A stretch of 64,000 nt of DNA. Source: Panopea generosa (lineage: Eukaryota; Mollusca; Bivalvia; Adapedonta; Hiatellidae). Within the stretch, counting starts at the first letter, position 1. Each line of letters starts with the position of its first letter. A program made the position numbers and the translations under genes. Below are positions 25,505 to 38,040 of the stretch, piece after piece. The stretch covers positions 16,314,904 to 16,378,903 of the forward strand of contig CM055907.1 in assembly GCA_029582155.1 (NCBI GenBank), in the 5' to 3' direction. Under the pieces are notes generated by a model. That model was not told where the DNA came from and searched no databases. It saw nothing but the letters and a program-made list of their open reading frames with translations.

Positions 25505-25551
25505 GGTGAGGGGTGAGGGGGGGGGGGGGGGGGTGGGGGGTGGTAGGGGGG
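25505..25551 (+). repeat. G-rich tract
   Basis: Nearly pure G with occasional T and A, including an uninterrupted run of more than 12 G, followed by a T run. It is capable in principle of G-quadruplex formation on the plus strand. Confidence 0.9.
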
Positions 25552-27029
25552 ATTTTTTTAAAATTGATTTTTAAATTTCGTATTATATGGTGTTTAGGGT
25601 CGATTTCAACAAATGTTCGTCAAATCAAGGCGATGTTTTCTTGACACAGTATTCTAAGCACAGTCAAACTGAAGAAACAAATCGCAAACACTTCCACTAT
25701 CCCGTCAAATTTGCCGACAAACCCTAAAGCTATTGTATCATGTAAACTCTGAACGGCAAAGGAGGAAACTCCTTTTTTCATTTTTTAATTTTGATATTAA
25801 ACAATTGCAATATGTCTAAAACTTCCTTTGTGTAAGTTATTTGTTGCGTTGTTTAAACATATAAATAATATGATTTCAAATGGTAGTTATTGTTGTTTCC
25901 TTAAATGACGAGTATCTTTATTGTGGATCACAGACGGTTTGGTTTTAGTTTTCCCTTGCTTCCAGTTATTGAATTAGACAGTTCAAGTGTAACTATTCGA
26001 CAAGTTTAGATGTTGGAAACGTAAGCGATATTGTATTGCTTGTAAGCAGCTTTAGTTTCGTTTCAATTTGTCAATGTGCCATTGTTATGCATATTTATCC
26101 ATTTGAATAATACATGCATAGAATTAGGAGAACACTCACAAAATGTAAATCCTTCGATTAGTCGAATTAACAGAAATGTATTACCTATTTAATTTTTCAT
26201 TTCTTGAAGGTTTTACATCTCAGAAAAGCAATAAGTTAATCAGAATTAATCATTTTTTATTAAGTAATCAATTATTTATTCTCTATAATATTATTTGTCT
26301 GAAACAAATGTTAGCTTTTTATTTTGTTGTTTTCATCGATGAATTGAATGTTATAGGACCCGCATACATTGATATAGACACCAGTTGTGTACACAATGAA
26401 GATTTTAGGCATTCCTTATCTTAAAAAAAACAAGGATATCCGATTCAGTAAAAATGAAAATGATAGGATCAAATAAGTTATCATTTTTCTGTTTATTTCT
26501 TTTGGATGGGATTGAACACCATTGTTAACGAATAAGATCAAACGTTATCACAATATTAAATCGGCATCATTAGGTCACATTTCCAATATAAAAATATACT
26601 CAAACCACCCAGTTATTATATTGAAAACATTATTCGACTAAATAGCAATTCAAAATGTTTACATACTCCTTATAGTTATATATATATTTCTTAAATGATT
26701 GTTTTTTTTTAAATTTTACTGGATTTATAAAATTCAAAACAAATAAAACAAAACAAACTGAGTCGATAAATATTTGGAAAAAAACACGTACTTGAGAACT
26801 CCAGTTATTAATCATTTAACTTTTCAATTACAGTTGTAGTTCAAAGAGTTCTTAAAATATGTTTTAAAGAATGTCTAGTGACATTTCTATTATTGGGATA
26901 TAATTGTGTCGTCAAAAGTCGTTATCCTATTCCGCCTTTGTCTACGTATATTAGGCAACTAGAAAAAAAAAGTTTTGTTCTTTCTTTTTTTAAAAAAAAA
27001 CCCCTGAATATTCCCTTTTGTTAACTACT
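25552..27029. other. AT-rich stretch, no feature
   Basis: No exon or repeat recognised. Runs of A and T near 26960-27000 only. Confidence 0.45.
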
Positions 27030-27735
27030 TTCTGTAGATATTGCTTTGAGAAAAAAAATGTTCATGAATGATAAACATGTTCATGAATTCGAATGACTTT
27101 CGATGCATTTACCACAATCGATCATCTTCTAAACGTAAATAAATCGTGTTTTAAATCTATATTTATTAATCAATATTAGCTGCGTCGCTTATGGAAGTAA
27201 TCATAAAATATATTGTTCTATTCAATTGTGTATACCAAATCAATGCCGTCATCCTTCCGTATATGTAATAGAACGGTCGCTAGATATTTGTGCAATTTGA
27301 TAGATATGATTGGCTAGTTCTATCTGAACATTTGTTTTTTATTTTGTCAGACCTAAGTTTTGTATATTAGAATTCGTTTATGAAGCACTATTGGAGAAAT
27401 GGTGTTTCTAGGGAAATGAGCTAAAATCGTATCATTCTTATTTTGTGGATTCGAACTCAGATCTACCGAGCGACAATCCACAAAATAACAACAACGCTAC
27501 GAAAGAGTATATCAAGATCAGATGTTTATATTTGAAACTTAACCGTTTACTCTGATTTAATCGATGGTGCACGGATATTTCTGGACCTCTAAGAATATAA
27601 CTATTTAATTATTCACCTTAGTTCATGGATCAAGTCTCATCAAAATACCGGTGATAATAGCGAATTCAAATACATATTTTGTGAAATAAACAATGGTATT
27701 TTGCACCAGACATGATCTCAAGAAACACAATGTTT
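27030..27735 (+). repeat. dispersed unknown repeat, pair member 2, with insertion
   Basis: Colinear with 6090-6605. The alignment is interrupted at roughly 27360-27520 by about 160 bp absent from the first copy. That insert contains a perfect 14-bp inverted repeat, 27438-27451 against 27475-27488. The 3' end ATTTTGCACCAGACATGATC is shared with the first copy, which suggests a defined element end. Confidence 0.6.
27438..27488. other. perfect 14-bp inverted repeat around a B-box-like loop
   Basis: Arms TTATTTTGTGGATT and AATCCACAAAATAA flank a 23-base loop containing the palindrome AGATCT. The minus strand reads CTGAGTTCGAATCC across the loop and arm, which resembles a tRNA B box. It may be a foldback element or part of one. 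Confidence 0.7.
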
Positions 27736-30700
27736 ACTAGATATTACAGTTATACCATCATTATTAATAATGGCTATGCTGTTTAATATTTAATATCTCA
27801 ATAAGCTGAGGGGCTTTTCACGACCTACCATGAAAGATATGATTACGTAATCATCAAATGATCAAGGGTTTCCATTAGAATTTAATAAGTACTTACATGT
27901 ATATACTTAACAATTTGTATGTGCAAAGCTTAAGATGTAGTAATTAGCAATAAAACAAATCTCTGTAGAAATTCTAGTTTCAGCGGCGAACGAGGACTAC
28001 TAGATGAAACTTGTTGTTCAGAAATGAAGACTTGTATAAAACAATATCAACGCTAGATGCATCTGGGATAACTGATTTCTTTAATGGCAGCAACGTTAGT
28101 TCCCTTTTACTATTTTCAATATTCGTATTCTTGTTTCAGTTTTCATCAAATGACGAAATAGCTAAATTAAAAATAGTTCCATTTGTCATATTCGACAATA
28201 GTCACGAAATATAATATCACTACGGCATAACAGTATATTTAGAGGTAATTGGTTTTGCAATAATGACCTAAAACTAGTATACAGTCTTGTTGTTCATTAT
28301 TTTATTTTGTATGTAACAATATTTAGCAGCGATTAACTATGACGTGTGGTAAACCATCTGTATACATGGTACAGCAATTAACGTGACTACATTAAAATAA
28401 CCAAGGTTTCCACTGTCATTACTGTATATGTATGTTCATCAACAATTCGGAACATAGAGTTCAGTATATACACTCAGGGACTCACCTCCTACATAGAGGT
28501 AAATTTATTGCAGAAAATATTATCTGACTGCAAAGAAAGTTTTTATACGTTAATAATTTTTGGTGCATGATGCTACATCTAAAAGTTAATATTCACATGC
28601 ATCAATAACGAGTGTTTCACCCATTCGCCTGTAAACATGCAAAGAAATAAAAACACCAGTAAATTTTTACTTTTGCAGTTTCGAAAAATGGAAACAATGC
28701 ATCAAACATTCAAGTCTCAGTCATGAAATTTTGACAGTAGAAGACAGATATGGCACTCTTAATGTTAATGACCTTTCATTAAAATCGGATGTCATTAACT
28801 GCAATCAAATTACCTGTGTATGTGATGAGTTTAAAAAGTCGCTTAGTGTACAATAGATTGTACTTGAACGATAAAATATGATCCACTTACATTAATAATG
28901 AAAATCATTTGAACACTATCTGAGTACAGCGCTTGGAGATAAATTTAAACATGTTTTATGAGGTTCAGATATGATGTCTTTTGATCTGGTGTATAACATT
29001 CTTATATTACGATTTATTAAGCTGATATGCTGTGTGGCTGTGTTTAAACAGGAGTTAGTATATATATGTATTCATTATCAGACTGAGCGGTATTGGAACA
29101 AGTCCAGATCGGTCTATGTCGATGTTCAAACATTTGCGTTATTTGTTGTTTTTTTTTTCAAAATTTGACTTTTTATATACTTAGTGTAGTAATGTATATA
29201 ATAGGGTCGAGCTAAAAGTTTTTAACAACATAAGCTACGACTCTTCCCATACATAATTGTTACAGAAATAAAACATGGCATTAATGGTACATTATTAAAC
29301 ATTTCATTCAATAAGATATTTTTGCGCGTTACACAAGAATAGAATAAAATAGAACAAAAATATGTTTAAAAGCAATTGTTAAGTAAAAGGAAAAGACAAA
29401 AGAAAATATATGGGAAGGAAAGTTTGACATATTCGCCAGGTGCGAAAGTGATCATGGTCAATTTAGCAGCTAAAGTAATAATTATAGAATAATATATGAA
29501 GAAAAAAACATGTAACGTATTAAAAAGATTGTTCATTGATTTATAATGTAATATTATGATAAAAACGTTGAAGTCTCTACACTTAATAGTAAGTAGTGTT
29601 TACCAGTATTTGCTCTTGATCAAATACTTAAAAAAAGTAATGTGAATTCACGGACAAACAAACACAAACACCGATTGAATTGAGGCTTGTATTTACATTC
29701 GTTCGTCTAATGGTATCACCCAGCGGGAAGAGCGAGATTGAATGCACCCGTTATCCAGGTGTAAACTCCCAGTGGCAAATTTTCCTACAGACCGTTACAA
29801 TGCAATGACCCTAGTTGACATGTCTTATCTATGTACTGTACTATTTCAATTGTTCCTTATATCAATTTTATTCTATGGCTGGCTATGTGTTGTGGATGCT
29901 ATGTCTCCTGTAACATATCATTTTAATGTGAGTTAATGCTTCCCAATGTATAAGACATTATAGCAAGTTTAAAACTATACAATTGTTTAAGTTTGAAACC
30001 AGACGAGATAAGCAAACTCTTTATGAATATTCTTTCAAAATTTTAATTTGATTTATTGATATTTTCTCTCTCTATTAAATATATTTAAATATTTTCAATA
30101 AAGGTAGAACATAATTCTTAAAATGTTAGTATTTGGTAAATCTGCTGTTTTGATTTATAGGTAAAATATAGTAAAGAAAATATCCACGGTGACCTTTAAA
30201 TTGAATTATTTTGTTAAAATGTTAGTATGTTTATATAAGAAATGTTTCATCATGACTGCCGCAACCTTTCTGTCATTGTGTCGTAAGATTTCTTAAAGTA
30301 TAAAAGAGTGAACTACTTGTACACAACACATGTACTTAAGGAAAAGATGTTGTTTTTTCTATTTATCTTAAACAATTACTTGGAGATGATTACTATATTG
30401 AATCAGTTTAATTATAATCCTTTAAAATGACTCTCTTGAATAATTGTCGTTAATTTCCAATTTAAATATTGGTTTGGGCGTATATGCTTTAACCAGATAA
30501 TATATTATATTTATATCAGCAAGAAGAAAAAATATAAGTTTTACTAATAAATAAAAATACTTTAATTGTTTAAATTAATTGTATTTAAATATAACAAAGA
30601 AGACTCTGACGGATGATTATATCATAATCATGGAGTTCTCCCATCTAAAATCATTTTTGTTCTAACGTTTTATTTGATATATTTTATTTACCACTGAAAA

Positions 30701-31639
30701 CAATGGTCTCCTGCTATCTTATCTATAAATGTTCCAGTAAAACAATTTTTTGAATATTTCCTAATCAGCATGGACTATATGCTAAAACATGCGTAACAAT
30801 AACTAATTTAAACGTGAGCCATTTGTTTTATCAGCCGTTACTGAGTAACCGCCCTATGGTTATATCTTTTTTAAACTAATATCAGACTTTAGTGTTATTT
30901 AATGTTTCAGAGAGTTAAAACACATCCCTTCGAGAAAGATGTAGAGACAAATGTATAATTCAGTTAATTCTGCCATTTTAATAAGCTGTATCCAATCTAT
31001 TGGCATTGCCTCCTACAAATTAAACTAATAACAACTCCCTGAATGCGTTTCTACACTTCGTGGCAGGCAGTTAACGAATTGATTTAAGTCTTTGATCGTA
31101 TCTCCCGCTGGTGTAAAAAGTAAACTTAACTGATTATAATCCATGGTTCTCCAGAATATTTGTAACAGTGGTAATTACAAATAGTTTTTAATGCAATGTT
31201 TATTTAACGTTGAAAAAACATTTGTACTCCTTGTGTACCGTTACGACGTTATGGTAAAGACGTTTAACGGTTAATTAACCATCACACGTCGTTATCGTGC
31301 CGCTATGATGTTGATGGGTTCTATCACTGATGTATTTTCAGGAGTTTTATGTTTTATTCCAATAACTCCGTTTCAATAAATCTCATCTTGCTCATTACAC
31401 AGTTAAATCAATTTATCTCTTTTTTTTTTATTATTTGTTGTTGTTTTATACTAAGATTTATTGAAGAGTAATGTTTATTTTATTTCATAGAAAGTGTCGA
31501 ATTGAATTAATTGTAAAACAAGCCCTATAATTGATGCGTGTTATATTATGAAATATGCTGCTCATTGAACTGAAACTTGCTTTAACGATCACAGATTAAA
31601 TTTTACATCGGTTCATATTCACACTTGAAACAAGGCTAT
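27736..31639. other. AT-rich stretch, no gene seen
   Basis: About 3.9 kb. A weak tRNA-like start (TTCGTCTAATGGT with AGGTGTAAACTCC 50 bases on) at 29700-29775 may be a decayed SINE head. The open frame at 29742-29936 runs through it and is not credible as a gene. Nothing else recognised. Confidence 0.4.
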
Positions 31640-31892
31640 TACCCTTTTTCGAGTAAACAGGATCTGTACGATATATAACCAATGTGTTGGTGAGGAATTC
31701 CACTATTTACTTGTAGGCAATGGACTAACTATTGCTCGCAAGACATTCATAAAACCAAAGTTCTACGTACGACCAAATATACTCAAATTTAAAAGCATAA
31801 TGAACGTATCGGATAAAGCACAGTATAAAAAAATATGTGAATTGAACAAACTGAAAATCAGTAAGTTTAAATAACTATTTTTCTCAAAGGAT

Positions 31893-31940
<48 letters not shown>

Positions 31941-32192
31941 TGTGTGTGTGTGGTATGTGTGTGCGTATGTGAGCAGGGATTCAGTAAATCGGATGATTTA
32001 CATAACATGGAACTCTCCAGCCAAATTTTGGAGAGGTATATACAAATATAAACATACATGTACATTGCTTAAAAAATAAATGCTGTTACTAACCATCTTA
32101 TGTGAGCCTTAACACATTTTCAATTTTGTATGACATCGTGATTTCGTGTTTAATGAACTGAGTGAATAAAAGATATTGTATTGTATTGAGTT
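31640..32192 (+). mobile_element. LINE 3' end with internal TG microsatellite
   Basis: The plus frame reads RICTIYNQCVGEEFHYLLVG, a stretch containing ARKTFIKPKFYVRPN, then a K-rich end and a stop near 31871. A C-x-x-x-x-x-C, E-F-H-Y pattern with RPN downstream matches, from memory, the C-terminal zinc-knuckle-like domain of bivalve LINE ORF2 proteins. After the stop come a TG array (31895-31969), more 3' untranslated sequence and a tail of short TATTG units at 32178-32192, typical of LINE 3' ends. Everything upstream of the knuckle is missing or decayed. Confidence 0.7.
31895..31969 (+). repeat. (TG)n microsatellite, interrupted
   Basis: About 29 units of TG, then TATG and TGCG variants. 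It lies inside the 3' untranslated part of the LINE remnant. Confidence 0.95.
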
Positions 32193-32994
32193 ATTTTAAT
32201 ATGACAATTATAATAACGATACTGAAAATAGATAAGTATCTGTCATCATCGGCAACAAATTATTAGAAATAGGTCAGTAGATTATTTTCAAGGTATAATT
32301 AATTTATTACTTTACAAACGTAATCAGATAACTAAATCAGATAACTGGTGTAGTTTAGAGTATATACATTTTGCTGCTTTGTAACGGAGTATAAAAACGC
32401 ACTATACTGCTACGAAATTGATCATTTTTCTTTCCAATTAAGACATTTTATAGCAAATCGCAATGACTTAATGTATTTTTAGCAATGCGTTAACCGCTCC
32501 AAAAGTTATTAGAAAGGAAATATCAGTTCTAATACTGACATGTGCTTTAGTTTGAACGTTGCATGCTGTTTGCATTCTAAATTATTCAGGAAGATGGAAA
32601 TTTAAGACGATTTATATTTCGAGTTTTGTCGTTTATTTCCCCATGAACGCATACCCATGAGCGACAGTTTTAACTTCGGACACAATTTTGTATATAATCA
32701 CCCTTGTTGAAATTTGCGATTGATTAGTAAGATACATGACGTTTGATGTAACGTTCATCAACTATATAATGTTTCAACACATGCTTTACCTGTATATAGT
32801 AAGGCTTAACATGATAAAAAAGAATTAACCGTGAAATAATCGTATACATATACGAAATGATCAACACATGCGTTACATTGTAGGTTTGATAGTACAAATC
32901 GTATACATATACATGTACAACATGATCTCAATTCGCTGAACATGTGTGAGATATTTTTTATGGAATGAAGTCTAAAGCCATTTTCAACGCATTT
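32193..32994. other. AT-rich stretch, no feature
   Basis: No exon or repeat recognised. Confidence 0.45.
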
Positions 32995-33205
32995 CAGGTT
33001 ATATTTGGAATATCCAGTTGTGTTGATAGAGGAAAACCTCAGTATGAATCTGAATAGAACCCACACTCATTTTTCTGCAAGTTACTGACAAACTTTCATA
33101 CATAAAGATTTGGAGCGAGCGGGACTCGAACCTACGACCTTAGAGGTGAGAGGTTAGTGGTCATGAGACGGCGTCTTAGACCACTCGACCATAGTGGACC
33201 CTTTG
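32995..33205 (-). mobile_element. tRNA-Leu/Ser-like SINE, family 3
   Basis: On the minus strand the head reads GGTCGAGTGGTCTAAGACG, then a variable region (TGACCACTAACCTCTCACC) and TCGTAGGTTCGAGTCCCGC (B box). The body ends CTGAGGTTTTCCTCTATC and TGGATATTCC. This single, nearly complete copy defines family 3. Confidence 0.82.
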
Positions 33206-34727
33206 TGAGATATATAAACTTTTGTTTAAGGTTAGGTGAACGCCTTCGCTGATCACTCACTTTGCACGTGTTACATGTATGTTCATTTCCTTAAGTAATT
33301 ACCCTTGATCTCAGGATCTCGATATACCATTAGTACAAATCTGATACTATGACTTACTAAGCTGTTTTATATATTAAGTTATTCTTGTCTTTGAACAAGA
33401 CTAAAATCACAATAGGAGGTTGGCTGATTACATCTCAACTTGGATTCAATCCAAAACTATCAAAGCTTTCTACTTGTTTTTATTGAAATATATATATGTT
33501 TAGGGTGGTTAAGGAAAATTAATGAAAAACAAAAGGTTTATTTACAAAGGTTTTCTTCGGTGGCAATGTAATTTCTAACAATCTATAGGTATATGTAAAT
33601 TAAATACAAAAATTAAAACATTTAAACAGTTACTGTTTCTATATTGTTTACAATCATAGCAACCAGGTCCTATCTTTATGCATTGAATCTATGTAAGAGT
33701 ATACTGTTTTCACCATATCAACTGTATAATCAAATAGTATGCATCTTAATGATTCCCTTTTGAACACTTTCCAATGTTTGTCATGGCTATGCTCTCTTTC
33801 ATCTTTCAATACTTCTGGTTGCCATTTCTCTTTGTGTTTTTATTAAATAGCATGCATGTTCGTAATAACTTCCGTGTCGAACAATACTCTGTATTTTGTT
33901 AAAAAAATCATAAATATTAATTCACATCAAATGAAAATGTAAATCTGTCTTAAGGCATGATAATAGAACACGAAATGAATTCAATTTAAAATAAAAAAGC
34001 AAAACAGTTCACACATCTTATTTTCTATTTCAATTTTCTTGTTTTCAATTTTGACAATTCCGAAAACATACATTGTGCAAATTGTTCCATTACCTTAACA
34101 TGGCCTTGTTTATTTTCATAAACGTTTATGTCCCCTAGCTGTAATACGGTTAATCGATGATATCTATTTAGGAAAATTCTGAAGAAGGAAATGATGCTAA
34201 AGCGTCTTCTACTGTTACACTCGCCCTGATGTTCATGTGTTGGTGGACAAGGTTATTGATCGGACAAGTCTGCTTTAAATCAAAAAACGAAAATCAACAT
34301 GTTCTCTAGTTTAGGGAAAATCTTTGTTATAGCATCAAGAGCAAAAGTAGGACAGTCGTGTTTGGAATATCGGAGAATATCATGGTGTCAGCGGAGAACA
34401 TGTCAAAGAGTATCTCAATAGACGATGTTAATGATAATAAACATGTCGTTTAATAAACAAAGGAGATACCTTTGTATAACTCTGGGATTTTACTTTCAAT
34501 TTGACGTTTTGTAACAAATACGTATATTTTCTTATTGCTATTGTTTAGTTAATTAACCTAACACTTGCATGACTATAAAGACGTTTTTCTGCGGTTTATG
34601 CGCATACAATCAGGGTTACCCGTTGAGAGTTTCGTACATTTCATAAATTTGATAATTTAGCTTATACTTATTTATTTTAGCTTGATTGCGATTAAAGCTC
34701 AGCGCTTATATAAACCGATCTCGAGAC
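33206..34727. other. AT-rich stretch, no feature
   Basis: No exon or repeat recognised. Confidence 0.45.
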
Positions 34728-34855
34728 AGCTTACTGGATAGAACCAGTAATGAGTGTTGTTTTATGAGAGGCATCGGGTCGAGCTTGGGATCGAACCCGC
34801 AACCTCTGGTGTGATTACTTTATACTTGAATCCAAAAATCCAGTTTTTCACAAAC
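34728..34855 (-). mobile_element. tRNA-headed SINE, family 2
   Basis: Minus strand: a tRNA-like head with B box GCGGGTTCGATCCC, then a short body and ACTGGTTCTATCCAGTAAGC, which matches the family-2 ending TACTGGTTCTACTCAGGAAG at 56.1 kb and TACTGGTTCTATCCAGGAAG at 44.8 kb. Confidence 0.6.
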
Positions 34856-35731
34856 CTTGAGCAGTTATTAAAACAACTTTGTCCAGTATAACTATTCATA
34901 TATGAGGGATGTTTTTATTTTTGTTTTTTTTTTTTTTACTGCTAACCTGTAAATGATTTTACTGTGACCATATATACCCGTGCAAATACATGTCTATACG
35001 CGAAGTGCAATATAAGTATTTCTAAAGATTGCTGTTAAATATTAGTAAATGCATATATTCGTAAAATATACATGAAAACGTATTATATCATTTATTGTCA
35101 CTTTCACTATAATCAGTTAACAGTTGTCTTGAAAGGAGCACATCGAGTTGCATCGCTTAATACATAATGCATATCGATGGCTAAGTATAATAAGGACGTA
35201 ACGGTCAATGAAACGAGGAACTACTTACGAGCATATAGTGCTAGAACATCGATATAGAGAATGCATTTTGCATTTTGATAGAACAGCAGCTAGCATTAAA
35301 CTGGTCTAGGAAACGAAATGAAAACGAAAAATAAACTGTCAATTGATAAATAATATGCCAAATGAGCCATCATAAAACACGCCGTATGCCATACATGAGG
35401 TTTAAATTAATAGTCATTAGCAAAAGATAGTTTTCTTTTATCACTTGGAAGTTAATTCATTGTTGTGTCTAGTGTACTTAATGTTGATAGTCTTCATATA
35501 AACAAATAGAAGAAAATGGCGGTGATTTTTTATCAAAAAGCAAATAGCGCGTATGTCGCCCCAAACGACATCCTCAAATAAACTACGTTCTGAGTATGGT
35601 TAAATTAATCAATAATATTTATGTTTCAACTGAACATGGAAATGTCTGTTAAATATATAATCTTAAAATTTTATAGATAGGTTTCTATAGATTTGAAGTA
35701 AAACAAATCATTTGTCATTCGGAAATTACTA
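34856..35731. other. AT-rich stretch, no feature
   Basis: No exon or repeat recognised. Confidence 0.45.
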
Positions 35732-36016
35732 ATGTCGTTTTGTTTGATTTTCTATACTTGTTTAATTATTTTTATGCACGCTTCCTTTGCCATAAGTGAC
35801 AAAACAATAGACGGCGAGAGTTTCTTAAAACGTCTACAGTTTCCTACAAGTCCAAGTGTGATATCTTATGTTCATTTATTATTCATATGTGATATAAATA
35901 GACGCATATATAGAATGTTAAGGATTGCTAAATACATCGTCTGGTATAGAATAAAAACATGTCTGAATCCACTGTGTTACGAAATTCCTCCAAGACGGGG
36001 ATCAACTCATAAATAA
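35732..36016 (+). CDS. candidate small secreted protein, 94 aa
   Basis: Seen: an ATG-started frame whose first 20 residues form a good signal peptide (LIFYTCLIIFMHASFA, small residues at the likely cleavage site). A polar stretch with a dibasic FLKRLQF follows, then a basic C-terminal half (RRIYRMLRIAKY) with two Cys eight residues apart and RRG near the end. This layout would fit a small secreted peptide precursor, but no amidation or repeated-peptide pattern is clear. The base before the start is a weak Kozak context. Alternatively only the first ~40 codons are an exon. No homologue is recognised; chance is a real possibility. Confidence 0.22.
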   Translation: MSFCLIFYTCLIIFMHASFAISDKTIDGESFLKRLQFPTSPSVISYVHLLFICDINRRIYRMLRIAKYIVWYRIKTCLNPLCYEIPPRRGSTHK

Positions 36017-36253
36017 TCATAAGAAAATAAATCTGAATCCCAATCCTGCTCTAGCGGTTTGAGTAAAACCTGAACACTAATAAAAATCCCATAAATATCT
36101 TCCTAAGACATTTATTGCCATGGGGACGCATATGGGGATTCTTAATTTGCCATTTACATATACGTTATCATGTTTTTAAATGAAAATATTAAATTAACAT
36201 GATATCATATAATGAAACAGGTCTCTGTGACCAGAGACGTGTTGATTATTAAG

Positions 36254-36436
36254 TTACAAAACGTCTTCAAACGCGCTTTTATCACATTTGTAAAAGTTAA
36301 GGAAATTGCCTTGATGTCGCATCTGCTCTTGCTGATGCTGAATATCGATACATTTATCATGATTAACTTTCATTCTTAAAACGAACAGGGCCTGGTAGAT
36401 TTTCACTGCCAAGCTGTAATAGTTCTCTGGGTACAT
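36254..36436 (-). CDS. candidate terminal exon, helical C-terminus
   Basis: Seen: 60 codons from an ATG at 36436 to TAA at 36254, or an exon entering at one of two CAG acceptor-like sites (about 36423 or 36409). The peptide is polar and heptad-like (LAVKIYQALFVLRMKVNHDK, then QHQQEQMRHQG), with base use unlike the surrounding AT-rich DNA. Inference: C-terminal alpha-helical piece of a cytosolic protein on the minus strand, loosely reminiscent of TPR-type helices. No upstream exon found. A chance frame cannot be excluded. Confidence 0.25.
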   Translation of the reverse strand: MYPENYYSLAVKIYQALFVLRMKVNHDKCIDIQHQQEQMRHQGNFLNFYKCDKSAFEDVL

Positions 36437-37509
36437 TCATGCAATTATGCACCATTTCCTAGAGCATGTGTAATATTTCTTTATAATATATATACGAATT
36501 CATATATTTTTAAAATTTACATGAAAATAGCTATCTAAAACATTTTGAAAACGAACGTACGTTAAAGGTTGTTTTGCTTAGATATCAGAAACACATTAAG
36601 TTTCTATAAACGTGAAGTAACATGTTCAGATATCAATATAACGATATCCACATCAACAGAATACTTCAACACGATAAGATAGAGTCATGTAATCATAGAA
36701 ATATCAGCATTAGTTCATAATTATTCTCAAATTAAACCTTTGAATAAGAAACAGCAAACGCTTGTATAATCATACTATAATGACGTCAGTCCGTGATCTC
36801 ACTGGAGTGATAGACTACGAGTTGTGCCCCGAATCCCATGCACTGTTACATGTGTAAGAAATTGTTGATGTGTGGGGTTTTTGTTGTTGTTTTTTTGTTT
36901 GTAAACAAAAAGTTTTCTATTTAAACGTAAGTCGCTGCACGACGGTGCTAATTGAAAGAATCCAGCTATTTTATGCAATATTTATTAGTTATGATTATAG
37001 AATAATGGGGTTTACATTCTAGAAAGTTTCATATAATAGTATTAGCAACATTAACGTTCTAACTGTGATGAACAAAAATAACTGGATTTGTATAGTTGTA
37101 AAATGTTCTCGTTTGAAATAATTGCTAACATTGAAACAATAAATAAAAGGGTGGATACGAAATTTAAAAGCGTGTAAAATTATATGTCAGTTTATTCATT
37201 ACATGGCAAAAATTAACAAAGCTCATACGATGTTGTTCAATTATTTTAATAGTTATTGTTATATGCGTTGATATATTATATTTTTGGAATGTACTTTATA
37301 AACACTCCATGTTGGTAATTGTGCCTGTCCATTACATAAAATAAATGAAAGTGTGTTTGTCTTGAAAGTCGCTTCATATACTTCACGTGTTTTGAAACAT
37401 ATATCGATCGAGTTTATCTCTATGTTCGATGGTGCTTCTATATATGTACCTCGTTGTTAATATTTTAATGGAGCTAAACGACATTTCAACACAATCTTGG
37501 TTAAACGAT
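36437..37509. other. AT-rich stretch, no feature
   Basis: No exon or repeat recognised. Confidence 0.45.
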
Positions 37510-38040
37510 ATATGGCATATCCAGTTTTATTGGTTGGGAACATCTCAGAATAAGACAGAGTAGAACCACAGTCCTTCGACAAATACATGTAATTGGCAAA
37601 CGTTCTTACAGAACGTGTTTGAAGCGAGCGGAACTCAAATATACCTACCTTAGCGGTGAGAGGTAATTGTAAATATACCCATCTTAACGGTAAGAGGTAA
37701 TTGTAAATATACTCACCTTAGCGGTGAGAGGTAATTGTAAATATACCCATCTTAACGGTAAGAGGTAATTGTAAATATACTCACCTTAGCGGTGAGAGGT
37801 AATTGTAAATATACCCATCTTAACGGTAAGAGGTAATTGTAAATATACTCACCTTAGCGGTGAAAGGTAATTGTAAATATACTCACATTAGCGGTGAGAG
37901 GTAATTGTAAATATACTCACCTTAGCGGTGAGAGGTAATTGTAAATATACTTACCTTAGCGGTGAGAGGTAATTGTAAATATACTTACCTTAGCGGTGAG
38001 AGGAAATTGTAAATGCTTTTGAGACGACCTTTTATATTTG
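37510..38040 (-). mobile_element. family-3 SINE expanded by an internal minisatellite
   Basis: The low-coordinate side (37510-37640) is the usual family-3 body, with CTGAGATGTTCCCAACC on the minus strand and the B-box remnant GAACTC...GAGCGAGCGG on the plus strand. The high-coordinate edge, GTAAATGCTTTTGAGACGACC, matches the anticodon-arm side of the family-3 head (TAAATGATCATGAGACGGTCC at 11.36 kb). Between them the piece ACCTTAGCGGTGAGAGGTAA of the head is repeated about 11 times with a 34-bp period. The far 5' part of the head is not recognisable. Confidence 0.75.
37643..38012 (+). repeat. 34-bp minisatellite, about 11 copies
   Basis: Units alternate between two variants, ACCTTAGCGGTGAG and ATCTTAACGGTAAG, followed by AGGTAATTGTAAATATAC. 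The first six units alternate strictly (68-bp higher period), the last five are all the first type. Spacing between successive unit starts (37647, 37681, 37715) is exactly 34. Confidence 0.93.
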
